Positions 62,501-64,000 of a DNA stretch of 64,000 bases are shown piece after piece. Position 1 is the stretch's first letter. Each line of letters begins with the position of its first letter. Below the pieces are notes generated by a model that was not told the origin of the DNA, did no database searches, and saw only the letters and a list, made by a program, of their open reading frames with translations. The position numbers and the translations under genes are program-made. The stretch covers positions 16,045,092 through 16,109,091 of the forward strand of contig OY740777.1 in assembly GCA_963513935.1 (NCBI GenBank), given 5' to 3'. The stretch comes from Aphrophora alni (taxonomy: Eukaryota; Arthropoda; Insecta; Hemiptera; Aphrophoridae).

Positions 62501-63927
62501 TCAGCGGTTAAATTGATTAAATGGCATGAACAACTCATTACAATTCAATTTTCAATTTCATCTTTTTAAAACGCAACTACACCACTTTTTGCGCCTATCA
62601 TTACTTGAGCCTTAATGGTACTTGAGTCTTAAATGTAGTGCAGTTGTCATACATATGTAGGTAGATGTTTTATTTTTATTTACTAATAAACGATAAAAAG
62701 ATAGTGAGGTTTTCATTTCAAAACGGACCTTATTTAACACATTGAAGCCTAAGCCTGAGTATAGGTCGGGCAGTCGTGCCAGCGCTTGCCGCTGAACCCC
62801 GAGTTATACTTCGGGCGGCGCTAAATAATTCTATACCATTGCGATGTCGGCACATAATCGGGTTTCGGCACTTTCGCATAGCTAAATGGTTATTTATCTT
62901 TGTATGTCTTTGATTTTCGAATAGTCTTTGCTGTTGATTTGGACTAAATAAAAATATTACGAAGCTAGGCTCGCCGTCGAACCCCGCGTATACATCGGGC
63001 CGTGCTAAATAATTCTATACAATCGCGATGTCGGCATACAATCGGGTTTCGGCACTTTCGTATAGCTAATTGGTTATTTGTCTTTGATTTTCGAATAGTC
63101 TGTGCTGTTGATTTGGACTAAATAAAAATATTACGAAGCTGGGCTCGCCGCCGAACCCCGAGTATACATCGGGCCGCGTTAAGTAATTCTATACGATCGC
63201 TATGTCGGCATATAATTGGCCAAGGTAATGGAAATAATTCAATTAGTGACATTTTAGGAGAAAATGTGAATGAACCGATTTTTGATTCTGATTCTGAGGG
63301 CGAAATCGATGAAAATAACGATTCAGAATTTATAGTGACAACCTTACGTCTATTAGTGCTGTGTAGCTATTTTTGTTTGTGTGTGTATTTTACCCTTTTT
63401 CAAGAATAAGGAGTGTTTACTGTATGCAAAATATGTATATATATTTAAAAAGGTAATTTCTTTGGGTTTAAAATGATATATAATAAGTCATATATAATAA
63501 ATATAACAAATACCACAATTTTTTAAAAACATGTCCAAAACACCAGGCTAAATAGGAAAGCAGCATGTTAGAGAGTTAGGCTTCAAAGTGTTAAAAATAC
63601 TCCTCATATCAATTCTTTCAATTAGTAAAATGTACAATAGGCACAATTTAGAAAGTAAATTTGGAAACTTCGCTTACTACTACAAAGCTTTAAACATAAA
63701 GTGATACTACTTACCCCTCCATCAGTGAGAGACTTCCTTACAGTGCCTAGATCTTTGACAGGCACCCAACATTCACTGATTAAACACTTCTTAGTTACGT
63801 CCATGTTAAACAGGTTCAGAGTGTGATAGATTGCTTTCATTTTTCTCACCATCACAGTCCAGTTATGTAACTCTTTAGCTACGGTTACGAGGACTCGTTG
63901 ACGATGATCTTTAGTTTGATTCAAAAC
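15424..63927 (-). CDS. Vha100: V-type H+-ATPase V0 subunit a (100/116 kDa), C-terminal part, 11 exons
   Basis: Membrane subunit a of the proton-pumping V-ATPase. It forms the proton half-channels against the c-ring and links V0 to the peripheral stalks. Coding exons, in transcript order: 63927-63715, 60789-60639, 58174-58035, 54538-54305, 49455-49346, 36198-36074, 30149-30034, 28681-28574, 26249-26051, 21266-21092, 15526-15424. All introns are GT-AG and all phases agree, giving 557 residues and a TAA stop. Family landmarks appear in order: [80 protein letters not shown]-like [40 protein letters not shown] (with the essential channel arginine) and [14 protein letters not shown] (with the second conserved arginine). 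Roughly the first 270 residues are outside the window. Which insect paralogue (Vha100-1, -2, -4 or -5) this is remains open. The introns are bloated by transposons; none interrupts coding sequence. Confidence 0.95.
16640..17340 (-). pseudogene. Mariner-family transposase relic
   Basis: Minus-strand remains of the C-terminal half of a mariner DDE transposase. The best-preserved frame (17067-16822) reads [28 protein letters not shown] and [11 protein letters not shown], matching the mariner KVM.T.FWD..GVLL and LLHDNARPH motifs. After a stop, the frame continues with SFTL and [13 protein letters not shown] pieces matching the mariner YSPDLAPSDYHLF motif. Upstream parts are broken by stops and a CT microsatellite. 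The same family occurs in the miniature element at 52825-53441. Confidence 0.75.
17460..17900 (-). pseudogene. LINE ORF2 C-terminal fragment with 3' tail
   Basis: The minus frame 17898-17674 reads [36 protein letters not shown], then SFKKIH. This is the typical end of reverse transcriptases of CR1/RTE-like insect LINEs (NL.LPK.R.A..G..PVF.GA..YN.LP..IK). A continuation in another frame (YAVVEFMRW) and a TAAATAAATGAAAAAATAAA tail at the 17460-17485 side fit a 5'-truncated insertion on the minus strand. Confidence 0.7.
18035..19759. mobile_element. piggyBac-like non-autonomous element, 1725 bp
   Basis: The ends are inverted: CCCTCCAACCGGCA at 18035 and TGCCGGTTGGAGGG ending at 19759. The right flank is TTAA (19760-19763), the left flank TTTA (18031-18034). 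TTAA target duplication and CCC...GGG ends are the piggyBac hallmark, and the left site carries one substitution. No transposase frame is present inside. A perfect 10-bp-stem hairpin with a one-base loop lies at 18050-18070, just inside the left end. Confidence 0.8.
18050..18070. repeat. Perfect hairpin GGCGACCTAC-A-GTAGGTCGCC
   Basis: Ten-base inverted repeat around a single A, 15 bp inside the left end of the piggyBac-like element. Internal hairpins next to terminal repeats are common in piggyBac-type elements and may be transposase-recognition sequence. Confidence 0.85.
19799..20230. other. GC-richer TE-like fragment (possible solo LTR)
   Basis: Distinctly GC-rich relative to its surroundings. 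The stretch from TGTCAGGGTATATTGG (19799) to GAGGGACTTACA (about 20079) has TG...CA ends and an AATAAA near 20005, as an LTR would, followed by more GC-rich sequence to about 20230. I see no target-site duplication, so this stays a guess. The frame 19813-19995 shows no domain. Confidence 0.3.
21092..21266 (-). CDS. Vha100: Vha100 exon: last membrane helices, [14 protein letters not shown]
   Basis: 175 bases, two bases completing the previous codon and two left over. The acceptor is TTTACAG and the donor GTCAGT. It encodes [40 protein letters not shown] and [18 protein letters not shown]. It contains the conserved glutamate and second arginine of the proton path. Confidence 0.95.
21560..22140 (+). 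pseudogene. Mariner transposase relic
   Basis: Plus-strand pieces in several frames: [18 protein letters not shown] (near 21805-21860), [14 protein letters not shown] (near 21930-21975), [20 protein letters not shown] (near 21990-22050) and FILHQDND (near 22064-22088). These match the mariner motifs TGDETW..QY.PETKRQS, D..GI...EF and LHHDNA. Multiple stops and frameshifts make it dead. It differs from the relics at 16640 and 58696. Confidence 0.8.
22271..22963. mobile_element. pogo-like (Tc1/mariner superfamily) non-autonomous element, 693 bp
   Basis: The left end CAGTAGAGTCCCACAAACTC (22271) and the right end GCGAGACTCTACTG (ends 22963) are inverted partners, flanked on both sides by TA (22269-22270 and 22964-22965). 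Inside, a plus frame from 22680 starts [20 protein letters not shown] and continues [13 protein letters not shown], resembling the N-terminal helix-turn-helix (CENP-B/jerky type) of pogo/Tigger transposases. The rest of the transposase is missing, so it is an internal-deletion derivative. A 75-bp direct duplication lies at 22379-22527. Confidence 0.85.
22379..22527. repeat. 75-bp tandem duplication inside the pogo-like element
   Basis: AAAGCGGCGGCAATATCAAA (22379) recurs as AAAGCGGCGGCGATATCAAA at 22454, followed in both copies by GACTTTGTC.ATAGCGGTATC and an ACACCGCGGCA end. GC-rich compared with the flanks. The open frames read through here (22404-22646 and minus-strand ones) are products of the duplication. 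Confidence 0.85.
23758..23850 (+). mobile_element. Helitron-like 5' terminus (tentative)
   Basis: Begins TCTATACTAATATATC and continues with GTTTGTCCTTTCAGCTCTTA and CTATTAGACCGATTTTAATG. This resembles the 5' ends of insect Helitrons (TCTATACTAATA... GACCGATTTT). No matching hairpin-plus-CTRR 3' end was identified, so the extent is unknown. Confidence 0.4.
23962..23999 (+). repeat. Inverted repeat arm (left) of a 750-bp segment
   Basis: GTAGAGGTCATGCGTTTCTT followed by CGTGAAGCCTGGGTGTGA. It pairs, with a few mismatches, with the reverse complement of 24671-24712. About 670 bp separate the arms. Could be ends of a miniature element; no target duplication recognised. Confidence 0.55.
24671..24712 (-). 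repeat. Inverted repeat arm (right)
   Basis: On the minus strand it reads GTGTAGAGCTTGTGCGTTTC then TTCATGAAGCCTGAGGTTGG, partner of 23962-23999. Confidence 0.55.
25142..25555. repeat. 79-bp minisatellite, 5.2 copies
   Basis: Units start at 25142, 25221, 25300, 25379, 25458 and a partial one at 25537, each beginning CAAGTTATTG or CAAGTAAAGG and ending TTGACAAATAAC or ATGACAAATAAC. Spacing is exactly 79 bp. The two start variants follow the order A, A, B, A, B, A, so a two-unit step may have been copied. Confidence 0.95.
26051..26249 (-). CDS. Vha100: Vha100 exon: cytosolic loop and [13 protein letters not shown] channel helix
   Basis: 199 bases, leaving after one base of a codon. The acceptor is ACAACATAG and the donor GTAAGT. 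It encodes an acidic loop ([20 protein letters not shown]), then [20 protein letters not shown] and LWALSLAHA. The arginine in [13 protein letters not shown] corresponds to the essential Arg735 of yeast Vph1, which faces the c-ring glutamates. Confidence 0.95.
26850..27060 (+). pseudogene. Possible retroelement peptide relic
   Basis: The plus frame ends with [35 protein letters not shown] (26952-27056; read as consecutive motifs [25 protein letters not shown] and RVVREAIN). The pattern of a Cys-His cluster followed by GRYTWRHD.VL is known from the 3' coding ends of some non-LTR elements. Short, so the assignment is weak. Confidence 0.35.
27400..27570 (+). repeat. Diverged direct repeat, copy 1
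   Basis: Shares with 28028-28190 the order GAGTACG, ATCTATACCCTTTTTTC / ATTTACACCTTTTTTCG, TGGGTTAGATTCCTCTCTT / TGGGTTAGATCCCTCTCTT, TATTGTTCTTTTCCGACCCT / TCTTGTTCTTTTCTGACTCT and TATTAGAAT. About 630 bp apart. A short interspersed repeat is the simplest reading. Confidence 0.7.
28028..28190 (+). repeat. Diverged direct repeat, copy 2
   Basis: Second copy of 27400-27570. Its downstream end (ATTCAAGGACTAGGGGTCTT at 28171) also resembles 49266-49300, so the family has at least three members in this gene's introns. Confidence 0.65.
28574..28681 (-). CDS. Vha100: Vha100 exon: [10 protein letters not shown] helix
   Basis: 108 bases, phase 0 at both ends. The acceptor is TGTTACAG and the donor GTATGT. 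It encodes [20 protein letters not shown] and [16 protein letters not shown]. The basic tail leads into the cytosolic loop encoded by the next exon. Confidence 0.94.
28682..30033 (-). other. Vha100 intron 7 (1.4 kb)
   Basis: AT-rich, unassigned up to about 29400, then the 92-bp tandem array (29409-29925). Confidence 0.8.
29409..29925. repeat. 92-bp minisatellite, 5.6 copies
   Basis: Unit with the landmarks CCAAGTTTAAAATACCCGCA, ATATCATTCCAAAACCTACT and CAAAACTTTGCGTTTTGGTC. The CAAGTTTAA landmark is at about 29502, 29594, 29686, 29779 and 29869 (spacing 90-93). The first copy is the most diverged. Because 92 is not a multiple of three and all three frames happen to be open, it yields repetitive open frames (29491-29694, 29583-29921) that are not genes. 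Confidence 0.95.
30034..30149 (-). CDS. Vha100: Vha100 exon: PS.L..FINM segment
   Basis: 116 bases, two bases completing the previous codon, ending in phase 0. The acceptor is TTTTACAG and the donor GTAATT. It encodes [20 protein letters not shown] and [18 protein letters not shown], the helix and lumenal loop preceding the next membrane pair. Confidence 0.94.
30527..30541 (+). repeat. hAT-type terminal inverted repeat (left end)
   Basis: TAGTGGTTCTCAACC closely matches the CAGTGGTTCTCAACC left terminus of many hAT elements. It precedes the ZBED5-like transposase relic by about 410 bp, in the expected orientation. The right terminus is not recognisable. Confidence 0.65.
30954..33456 (+). pseudogene. 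ZBED5-like hAT transposase, broken and split by an insertion
   Basis: Plus-strand relic that can be followed from an ATG ([16 protein letters not shown]) to a TGA at 33454-33456 (preceded by [15 protein letters not shown]). In order: BED-finger remains with [11 protein letters not shown] (31070-31105), [29 protein letters not shown] (near 31270), the catalytic-core remains FCTDG.SAMLGS (near 31660-31695) and CLIHRQAS, then after the insertion a long clean stretch [16 protein letters not shown]... [20 protein letters not shown] (32671-33138), and the C-terminal dimerisation motif FLCEQGF (33309-33330). Many stops and at least three frame changes show that it is dead. The segment 31836-32547 is foreign (separate entry). 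ZBED5/FAM200-type transposases belong to the hAT superfamily. Confidence 0.88.
31836..32547. mobile_element. Non-autonomous hAT-type element (712 bp) inserted in the hAT pseudogene
   Basis: It interrupts the transposase relic between KMVN and the continuing [14 protein letters not shown] frame. The ends are imperfect inverted repeats: TAGTGGTGGGCGTTAAC on the left, and the right end read inversely TAGGGCTGTGCCCGTTAAC. Flanks are GTGAACAC (31828-31835) and CTGAACAC (32548-32555), an 8-bp target duplication with one mismatch, the length typical for hAT. No transposase frame inside; GTTAAC-rich subterminal motifs occur at both ends. Confidence 0.85.
34327..34440. repeat. 20-bp tandem repeat, 5.7 copies
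   Basis: Units of GTGTTTACTCCATTAATAGT with a few substitutions and one single-base deletion (the unit at 34407). Confidence 0.9.
34800..35380 (+). pseudogene. LINE 3' fragment: RNase H end and CCHC tail
   Basis: 5'-truncated non-LTR element. A frame from about 34817 reads HFQWAQ, then [13 protein letters not shown], matching the end of the LINE RNase H domain (GHSGI..NE.AD..A). It continues through [12 protein letters not shown] into the clean stretch 34962-35357 with [20 protein letters not shown] and HVVLECTHG, a Cys2-His-Cys module typical of I/R1/LOA-like elements. It ends in TAAGAAG repeats (35356-35379), which look like a LINE 3' tail. One stop upstream of 34830 shows decay. Confidence 0.8.
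36074..36198 (-). CDS. Vha100: Vha100 exon: membrane helix after the LNSFKMK segment
   Basis: 125 bases, one base completing the previous codon and one base left over. The acceptor is GTTTCAG and the donor GTAAGT. It encodes [20 protein letters not shown] and [20 protein letters not shown], matching the family's FIPEIIFMSSLFGYLVILIFYKW-like segment. Confidence 0.94.
37481..38433 (+). repeat. 5' LTR (953 bp)
   Basis: Starts TGTAAGCATGGGACATCTCC and ends AATAGCTCTTACA. Differs from the 3' LTR at about five positions (for example ACACTCTAGG versus ACCCTCTAGG, and ATTCATGAG versus ATTCGTGAG) and by one A in a homopolymer. Confidence 0.97.
38438..38455 (+). promoter_or_regulatory. Primer-binding site (tRNA-Lys type)
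   Basis: TGGCGCCCGAA begins four bases after the 5' LTR. This is the sequence complementary to the 3' end of tRNA-Lys used as primer by many retroelements. The following bases (ACACGTG) no longer match the usual continuation. Confidence 0.8.
38592..39874 (+). pseudogene. gag-like coiled-coil ORF of the LTR element, split by a frame change
   Basis: Two overlapping open frames: 38592-39098 (ATG start, 168 residues) and a second one that is open from upstream of the first stop (at least 39092) to 39874. The register changes by one base next to a run of six A (39087-39092); the second frame as listed from 39128 begins at a TTG, not an ATG. The proteins are highly charged and heptad-like. The first contains a tandem [10 protein letters not shown] unit (about residues 65-85 and again near 96). 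The C-terminal part has three basic units of the type RLGNKHRKK. No Cys-rich zinc knuckle, protease or RT motif is visible. A structural, RNA-packaging role is inferred from position only. The break may be a mutation or a frameshift site. Confidence 0.65.
39875..41640 (+). other. Non-coding internal region of the LTR element
   Basis: Where pol would be expected there is AT-rich sequence with stops in all frames. Small local duplications are visible: TTAGAGTACATATCCACCAA versus CTAGAGTACATATTCACCAA (near 40098 and 40139), TTTTAGGCCAGCGTTGGAAA versus ATTTAGGCCAAACACTAGAA (near 40586 and 40675), and the 46-bp array at 41216-41441. Confidence 0.7.
41216..41441. repeat. 46-bp tandem repeat, about 5 copies
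   Basis: Units contain ACTACGGTGACTTTTGTTTG then TTGGTGTCAAATAACCTTCA. The first two units are the most diverged. Located immediately left of the Penelope-like insertion. Confidence 0.85.
41641..42379 (-). repeat. Inverted partial copy of the Penelope-like element (left arm, 739 bp)
   Basis: Nearly exact reverse complement of 43378-44114. It carries the GIY-YIG domain end of the element on the minus strand, with the 3' untranslated end outward at 41641. The G-run at 41813-41826 has 14 G against 12 C in the other arm. The break point at 42379 touches the first base of the RT-bearing copy. Confidence 0.93.
41849..42379 (-). pseudogene. GIY-YIG endonuclease fragment (Penelope-like), inverted copy
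   Basis: The minus frame starts inside the neighbouring unit at 42421 ([14 protein letters not shown]) and becomes homologous at [11 protein letters not shown]. It contains [20 protein letters not shown] and RLMEHERNW, the GIY-YIG nuclease motifs, and ends LLKPLSSV with a stop at 41849. It differs from the plus-strand copy by very few residues (VYKYTC versus VYKLTC). Without an RT it cannot transpose by itself. Confidence 0.85.
42380..43908 (+). pseudogene. Penelope-like element: RT plus GIY-YIG endonuclease, 5'-truncated, one frameshift
   Basis: The frame is open from the inverted-repeat junction (42380); the first ATG is at 42440. RT motifs in order: [56 protein letters not shown], then the catalytic RYVDDVLC (near 42973-42996). 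The frame stops at 43036 and continues one register away from about 43030 with [51 protein letters not shown] and the C-terminal GIY-YIG domain ([28 protein letters not shown]). RT plus C-terminal GIY-YIG and the [11 protein letters not shown] and MGSPLSP motifs identify a Penelope-like element. The N-terminal part of the RT is missing. It sits inside the LTR element in the same orientation. Confidence 0.92.
43378..44114 (+). repeat. Right arm of the Penelope inverted repeat (737 bp)
   Basis: Pairs with 41641-42379 over its full length. It includes the GIY-YIG coding end, a C-run at 43931-43942 and a terminal TTTGTTTTTCATTAAA. About 1 kb (the RT segment) forms the loop between the arms. Confidence 0.93.
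45491..46210. repeat. 107-bp tandem repeat, nearly 7 copies
   Basis: Unit with the landmarks TGTTTTGTAATATGATTTGA, TGACATTTGACTTCTTCATT and GAACAAGATTATGTTGTATT then GAAACTTTGTAAAAGA. Starts at about 45491, 45598, 45706, 45814, 45921, 46029 and 46137. The second and third copies are nearly identical. Confidence 0.93.
46255..46735. repeat. 40-45-bp tandem repeat, about 11 copies
   Basis: Variable units of TTTGTAACACTACAAAATTT followed by ATGATATTATTTTTGAAAA. Directly follows the 107-bp array and ends about 215 bp before the 3' LTR. Confidence 0.9.
46869..46975 (+). promoter_or_regulatory. Polypurine tract within a two-stem fold-back at the 3' LTR junction
   Basis: The purine tract GAAGGAGGGGG (46937-46947) primes plus-strand synthesis in LTR elements. 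An 11-bp perfect stem (CTTCGAGATTC at 46902-46912 with GAATCTCGAAG at 46930-46940) overlaps it. Outside that, GGTTGGAATGTCCCA (46869-46883) is complementary, with one bulge, to TGGGACATCTCCAACC in the first bases of the 3' LTR (46960-46975). Confidence 0.75.
46952..47903 (+). repeat. 3' LTR (952 bp)
   Basis: Same termini as the 5' LTR (TGTAAGC...CTCTTACA), followed by the target duplication CAGC at 47904-47907. Confidence 0.97.
49346..49455 (-). CDS. Vha100: Vha100 exon: LNSFKMK helix
   Basis: 110 bases, entering in phase 0 and leaving after two bases of a codon. The acceptor is GTTTCAG and the donor GTAAGG. It encodes [20 protein letters not shown] and [16 protein letters not shown]. Its downstream intron is the 13.1 kb one holding the LTR retrotransposon. 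Confidence 0.95.
52530..52740 (+). pseudogene. Weak LINE C-terminal relic
   Basis: A plus frame reads [16 protein letters not shown], then a stop, then [14 protein letters not shown]. The E.VEHLIF.C..L...R pattern is that of the Cys-His tail following RNase H in I/R1-like LINEs. Short and broken. Confidence 0.4.
52825..53441 (-). mobile_element. Mariner miniature element with terminal inverted repeats (617 bp)
   Basis: The left end is GTCACCATTTCATTCCAAAC (52825) and the right end, read inversely, GTTACCATTTTAATCC (ending at 53441). Both arms continue into CTTTTGATATCGTGAAGCAT-like sequence, and TA flanks both ends (52823-52824, 53442-53443). The interior (52925-53120) matches the relic at 16640-17340 (shared TTCCTGGAAT, GATGGTAGTTACT, TTTTGATTGTGTGG) but most of the transposase is missing. 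Confidence 0.85.
54305..54538 (-). CDS. Vha100: Vha100 exon: second helix and lumenal loop
   Basis: 234 bases, phase 0 at both ends. The acceptor is ATTTCAG and the donor GTATGT. It encodes [40 protein letters not shown] and a lumenal loop with a possible N-glycosylation site (NVT), ending MGLDPIWQ. The loop after the NVT site is the variable part between paralogues. Confidence 0.95.
55230..56360 (-). pseudogene. DDE transposase relic of the insect DUF4817-associated type
   Basis: The minus strand can be followed from about 56200 to 55230 in broken frames. Helix-turn-helix part: [20 protein letters not shown] (near 56110-56175), then VRTEE-like remains. Core: [20 protein letters not shown] and NGFINKQ (near 55730-55810), matching the FLS.VWFSDE.HF.L.G.VNKQN motif, then [16 protein letters not shown]-terminal part: [14 protein letters not shown] (near 55355-55400), matching the RSPDLTP.DFFLWG motif, then [12 protein letters not shown]. 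These transposases are abundant in insects and related to the Tc1/mariner DDE group. At least five stops or frameshifts; the third acidic residue region is damaged. Confidence 0.75.
56541..56591. repeat. (TA)n microsatellite
   Basis: About 25 uninterrupted TA units. Confidence 0.97.
56700..56905 (+). pseudogene. LINE ORF2 C-terminal relic
   Basis: A plus frame reads [20 protein letters not shown] then [10 protein letters not shown]. The LN.LP.E.K pattern is the end of CR1/RTE-like LINE reverse transcriptases. Only the last 60 residues survive. Confidence 0.5.
57240..57480 (-). pseudogene. LINE fragment: endonuclease-RT linker
   Basis: The minus strand reads [20 protein letters not shown] then PIVKTVK and, after a one-base frame change, [19 protein letters not shown]. 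The HAPIV....KPPAPW pattern is a diagnostic linker between endonuclease and RT domains in insect LINEs of the CR1/Jockey group. Decayed. Confidence 0.65.
58035..58174 (-). CDS. Vha100: Vha100 exon: first transmembrane helix
   Basis: 140 bases. The acceptor is TTTTTTCCAG and the donor GTAAAT. It encodes [20 protein letters not shown] and [16 protein letters not shown], ending KMKSDNE. The usual family sequence at the exon junction is NPAPYT; here the joined codons read Ala-Leu-Tyr-Thr, a proline-to-leucine change at a strongly conserved site. Confidence 0.95.
58696..59480 (-). pseudogene. Mariner transposase relic
   Basis: Minus-strand pieces: [20 protein letters not shown] then [19 protein letters not shown] (near 58945-59075), matching the mariner HDNA..H......L.HP.YSPDLAPSDFFLF region, then the frame 58935-58696 with [35 protein letters not shown], matching F.SNEEVI.....YF.......GI..L..R... 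The catalytic residues are partly lost and frames shift, so it is dead. Confidence 0.75.
59609..60521 (+). mobile_element. pogo/Tigger-like non-autonomous element, 913 bp
   Basis: The left end CAGTAGAAATTAGATAATTC (59609) and the right end, read inversely, CAGTAGAACTTGGATAATTC (ends 60521) are inverted repeats, both flanked by TA (59607-59608 and 60522-60523). The interior reads MSLSKTRVQ (near 60020-60046), then after a stop [47 protein letters not shown] to a stop near 60230. This resembles the N-terminal start fused to the C-terminal tail of a Tigger/jerky-type transposase, i.e. a deletion derivative. Confidence 0.82.
60639..60789 (-). CDS. Vha100: Vha100 exon: linker to the membrane domain
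   Basis: 151 bases, entering in phase 0 and leaving after one base of a codon. The acceptor is TTTACAG and the donor is GTATGT. It encodes [10 protein letters not shown], then [20 protein letters not shown], then [15 protein letters not shown], the well-conserved stretch ahead of the first membrane helix. Confidence 0.95.
61561..62050 (-). other. Unassigned coding relic, possibly transposon-derived
   Basis: The minus frame 61991-61725 encodes [32 protein letters not shown] and [20 protein letters not shown]. The FK...LV.IGSKT...L......F..N...FY......I...F arrangement recalls the middle of BED/hAT-like or zinc-finger transposase proteins seen in insects, but the match is by pattern only. Downstream, in another frame, [20 protein letters not shown] continues. 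No start or termini are visible. Confidence 0.35.
62738..63590 (+). mobile_element. piggyBac-like non-autonomous element, 853 bp
   Basis: The ends CACATTGAAGCCTAA (62738) and TTAGGCTTCAAAGTG (ending 63590) are inverted and both flanked by TTAA (62734-62737 and 63591-63594), the piggyBac target site. Inside are three direct repeats of about 180 bp (62787, 62970, 63145) and a short acidic frame ([32 protein letters not shown], near 63237-63332) resembling the N-terminus of piggyBac transposases. The rest of the transposase is gone. It ends 125 bp from a V-ATPase exon. Confidence 0.87.
62787..63215. repeat. 180-bp direct repeats inside the piggyBac-like element
   Basis: Units begin CTTGCCGCTGAACCCCGAG (62787), CTCGCCGTCGAACCCCGCG (62970) and CTCGCCGCCGAACCCCGAG (63145), each followed by TATAC..CGGGC, TAA.TAATTCTATAC and GCGATGTCGGCA-like blocks. 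The third is truncated. Two shortened versions of the unit differ by a small deletion of TTTGTATG. Confidence 0.85.
63715..63927 (-). CDS. Vha100: Vha100 exon (first in window): end of N-terminal domain
   Basis: 213 bases, phase 0 to phase 0. The acceptor reads TTTGTATAG before GTTTTGAATC, and the donor GTAAGT follows GGAGGG. It encodes [20 protein letters not shown] through [19 protein letters not shown] and ends LTDGG. It is the cytosolic part just before the membrane domain, where subunit a meets the stalk subunits. The upstream intron continues past 64000. Confidence 0.95.
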
Positions 63928-64000
63928 CTATACAAAGTTATAGTGAATGAAGGATTAGTTTACTATTTAATATTAAAATAAAACAAAATTTCACACATAT

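Larger units (their letters stand above)
60790..63714 (-). other. Vha100 intron 1 in window (2.9 kb)
   Basis: AT-rich. It holds an unassigned minus-strand frame (61725-61991) and the piggyBac-like element (62738-63590). The stretch 60790-61560 shows nothing recognisable. Confidence 0.8.

Overview
This is a eukaryotic, AT-rich window with large introns, canonical GT-AG splice sites and a dense load of transposable elements typical of insects (Jockey-clade LINE, mariner, pogo, piggyBac, hAT, Penelope and LTR elements). I read it as an insect nuclear genome; the order cannot be fixed from the sequence. There are no bacterial-type operons, CRISPR arrays, rRNA or tRNA genes that I can see.

The single host gene I can support runs on the minus strand from 63927 down to 15424. 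It is the C-terminal two thirds of the V-type H+-ATPase V0 subunit a (Vha100 / ATP6V0A family). Eleven exons, all with canonical splice sites and matching phases, give 1674 coding bases (557 residues plus stop) spread over 48.5 kb. The first exons (about 270 residues, the cytosolic N-terminal part) lie beyond the right edge of the window.

Left region (1-15423, downstream of the gene): an almost intact Jockey-clade LINE ORF2 cut by the window edge (2-2557), a GC-rich stretch of probable TE origin with short nuclear-receptor-like repeats (2641-3571), and a 9.8 kb satellite array (3572-13335). The satellite has about 640-bp monomers, internal sub-repeats of roughly 160 bp, and near-identical multi-monomer blocks offset by 3187 bp. 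After it comes a diverged inverted repeat (13671-14380) and the gene's presumed 3' flank.

Introns carry the rest. Intron 10 (15527-21091): a mariner relic, a LINE tail and a 1.7 kb piggyBac-like element. Intron 9 (21267-26050): a mariner relic, a pogo-like element with paired ends, a Helitron-like end and a 79-bp minisatellite. Intron 7 (28682-30033): a 92-bp tandem array. Intron 6 (30150-36073): a dead ZBED5-like hAT transposase split by a 712-bp hAT-type non-autonomous element, and a LINE RNase H relic. Intron 5 (36199-49345): a 10.4 kb LTR retrotransposon with nearly identical LTRs, a primer-binding site, a polypurine tract and a 4-bp target duplication. It has a gag-like coiled-coil ORF but no pol, and it hosts a Penelope-like element flanked by an inverted partial copy of itself. 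Introns 4, 3, 2 and 1 hold a mariner miniature element, a DUF4817-associated transposase relic plus LINE fragments, a pogo miniature element plus mariner relic, and a piggyBac miniature element.

I did not find a clearly new molecular system. The most unusual structures are the nested LTR/Penelope insertion with its 740-bp inverted arms, the fold-back at the polypurine-tract/3' LTR junction, and the multi-level satellite. All family assignments come from reading motifs by eye; no database search was run.
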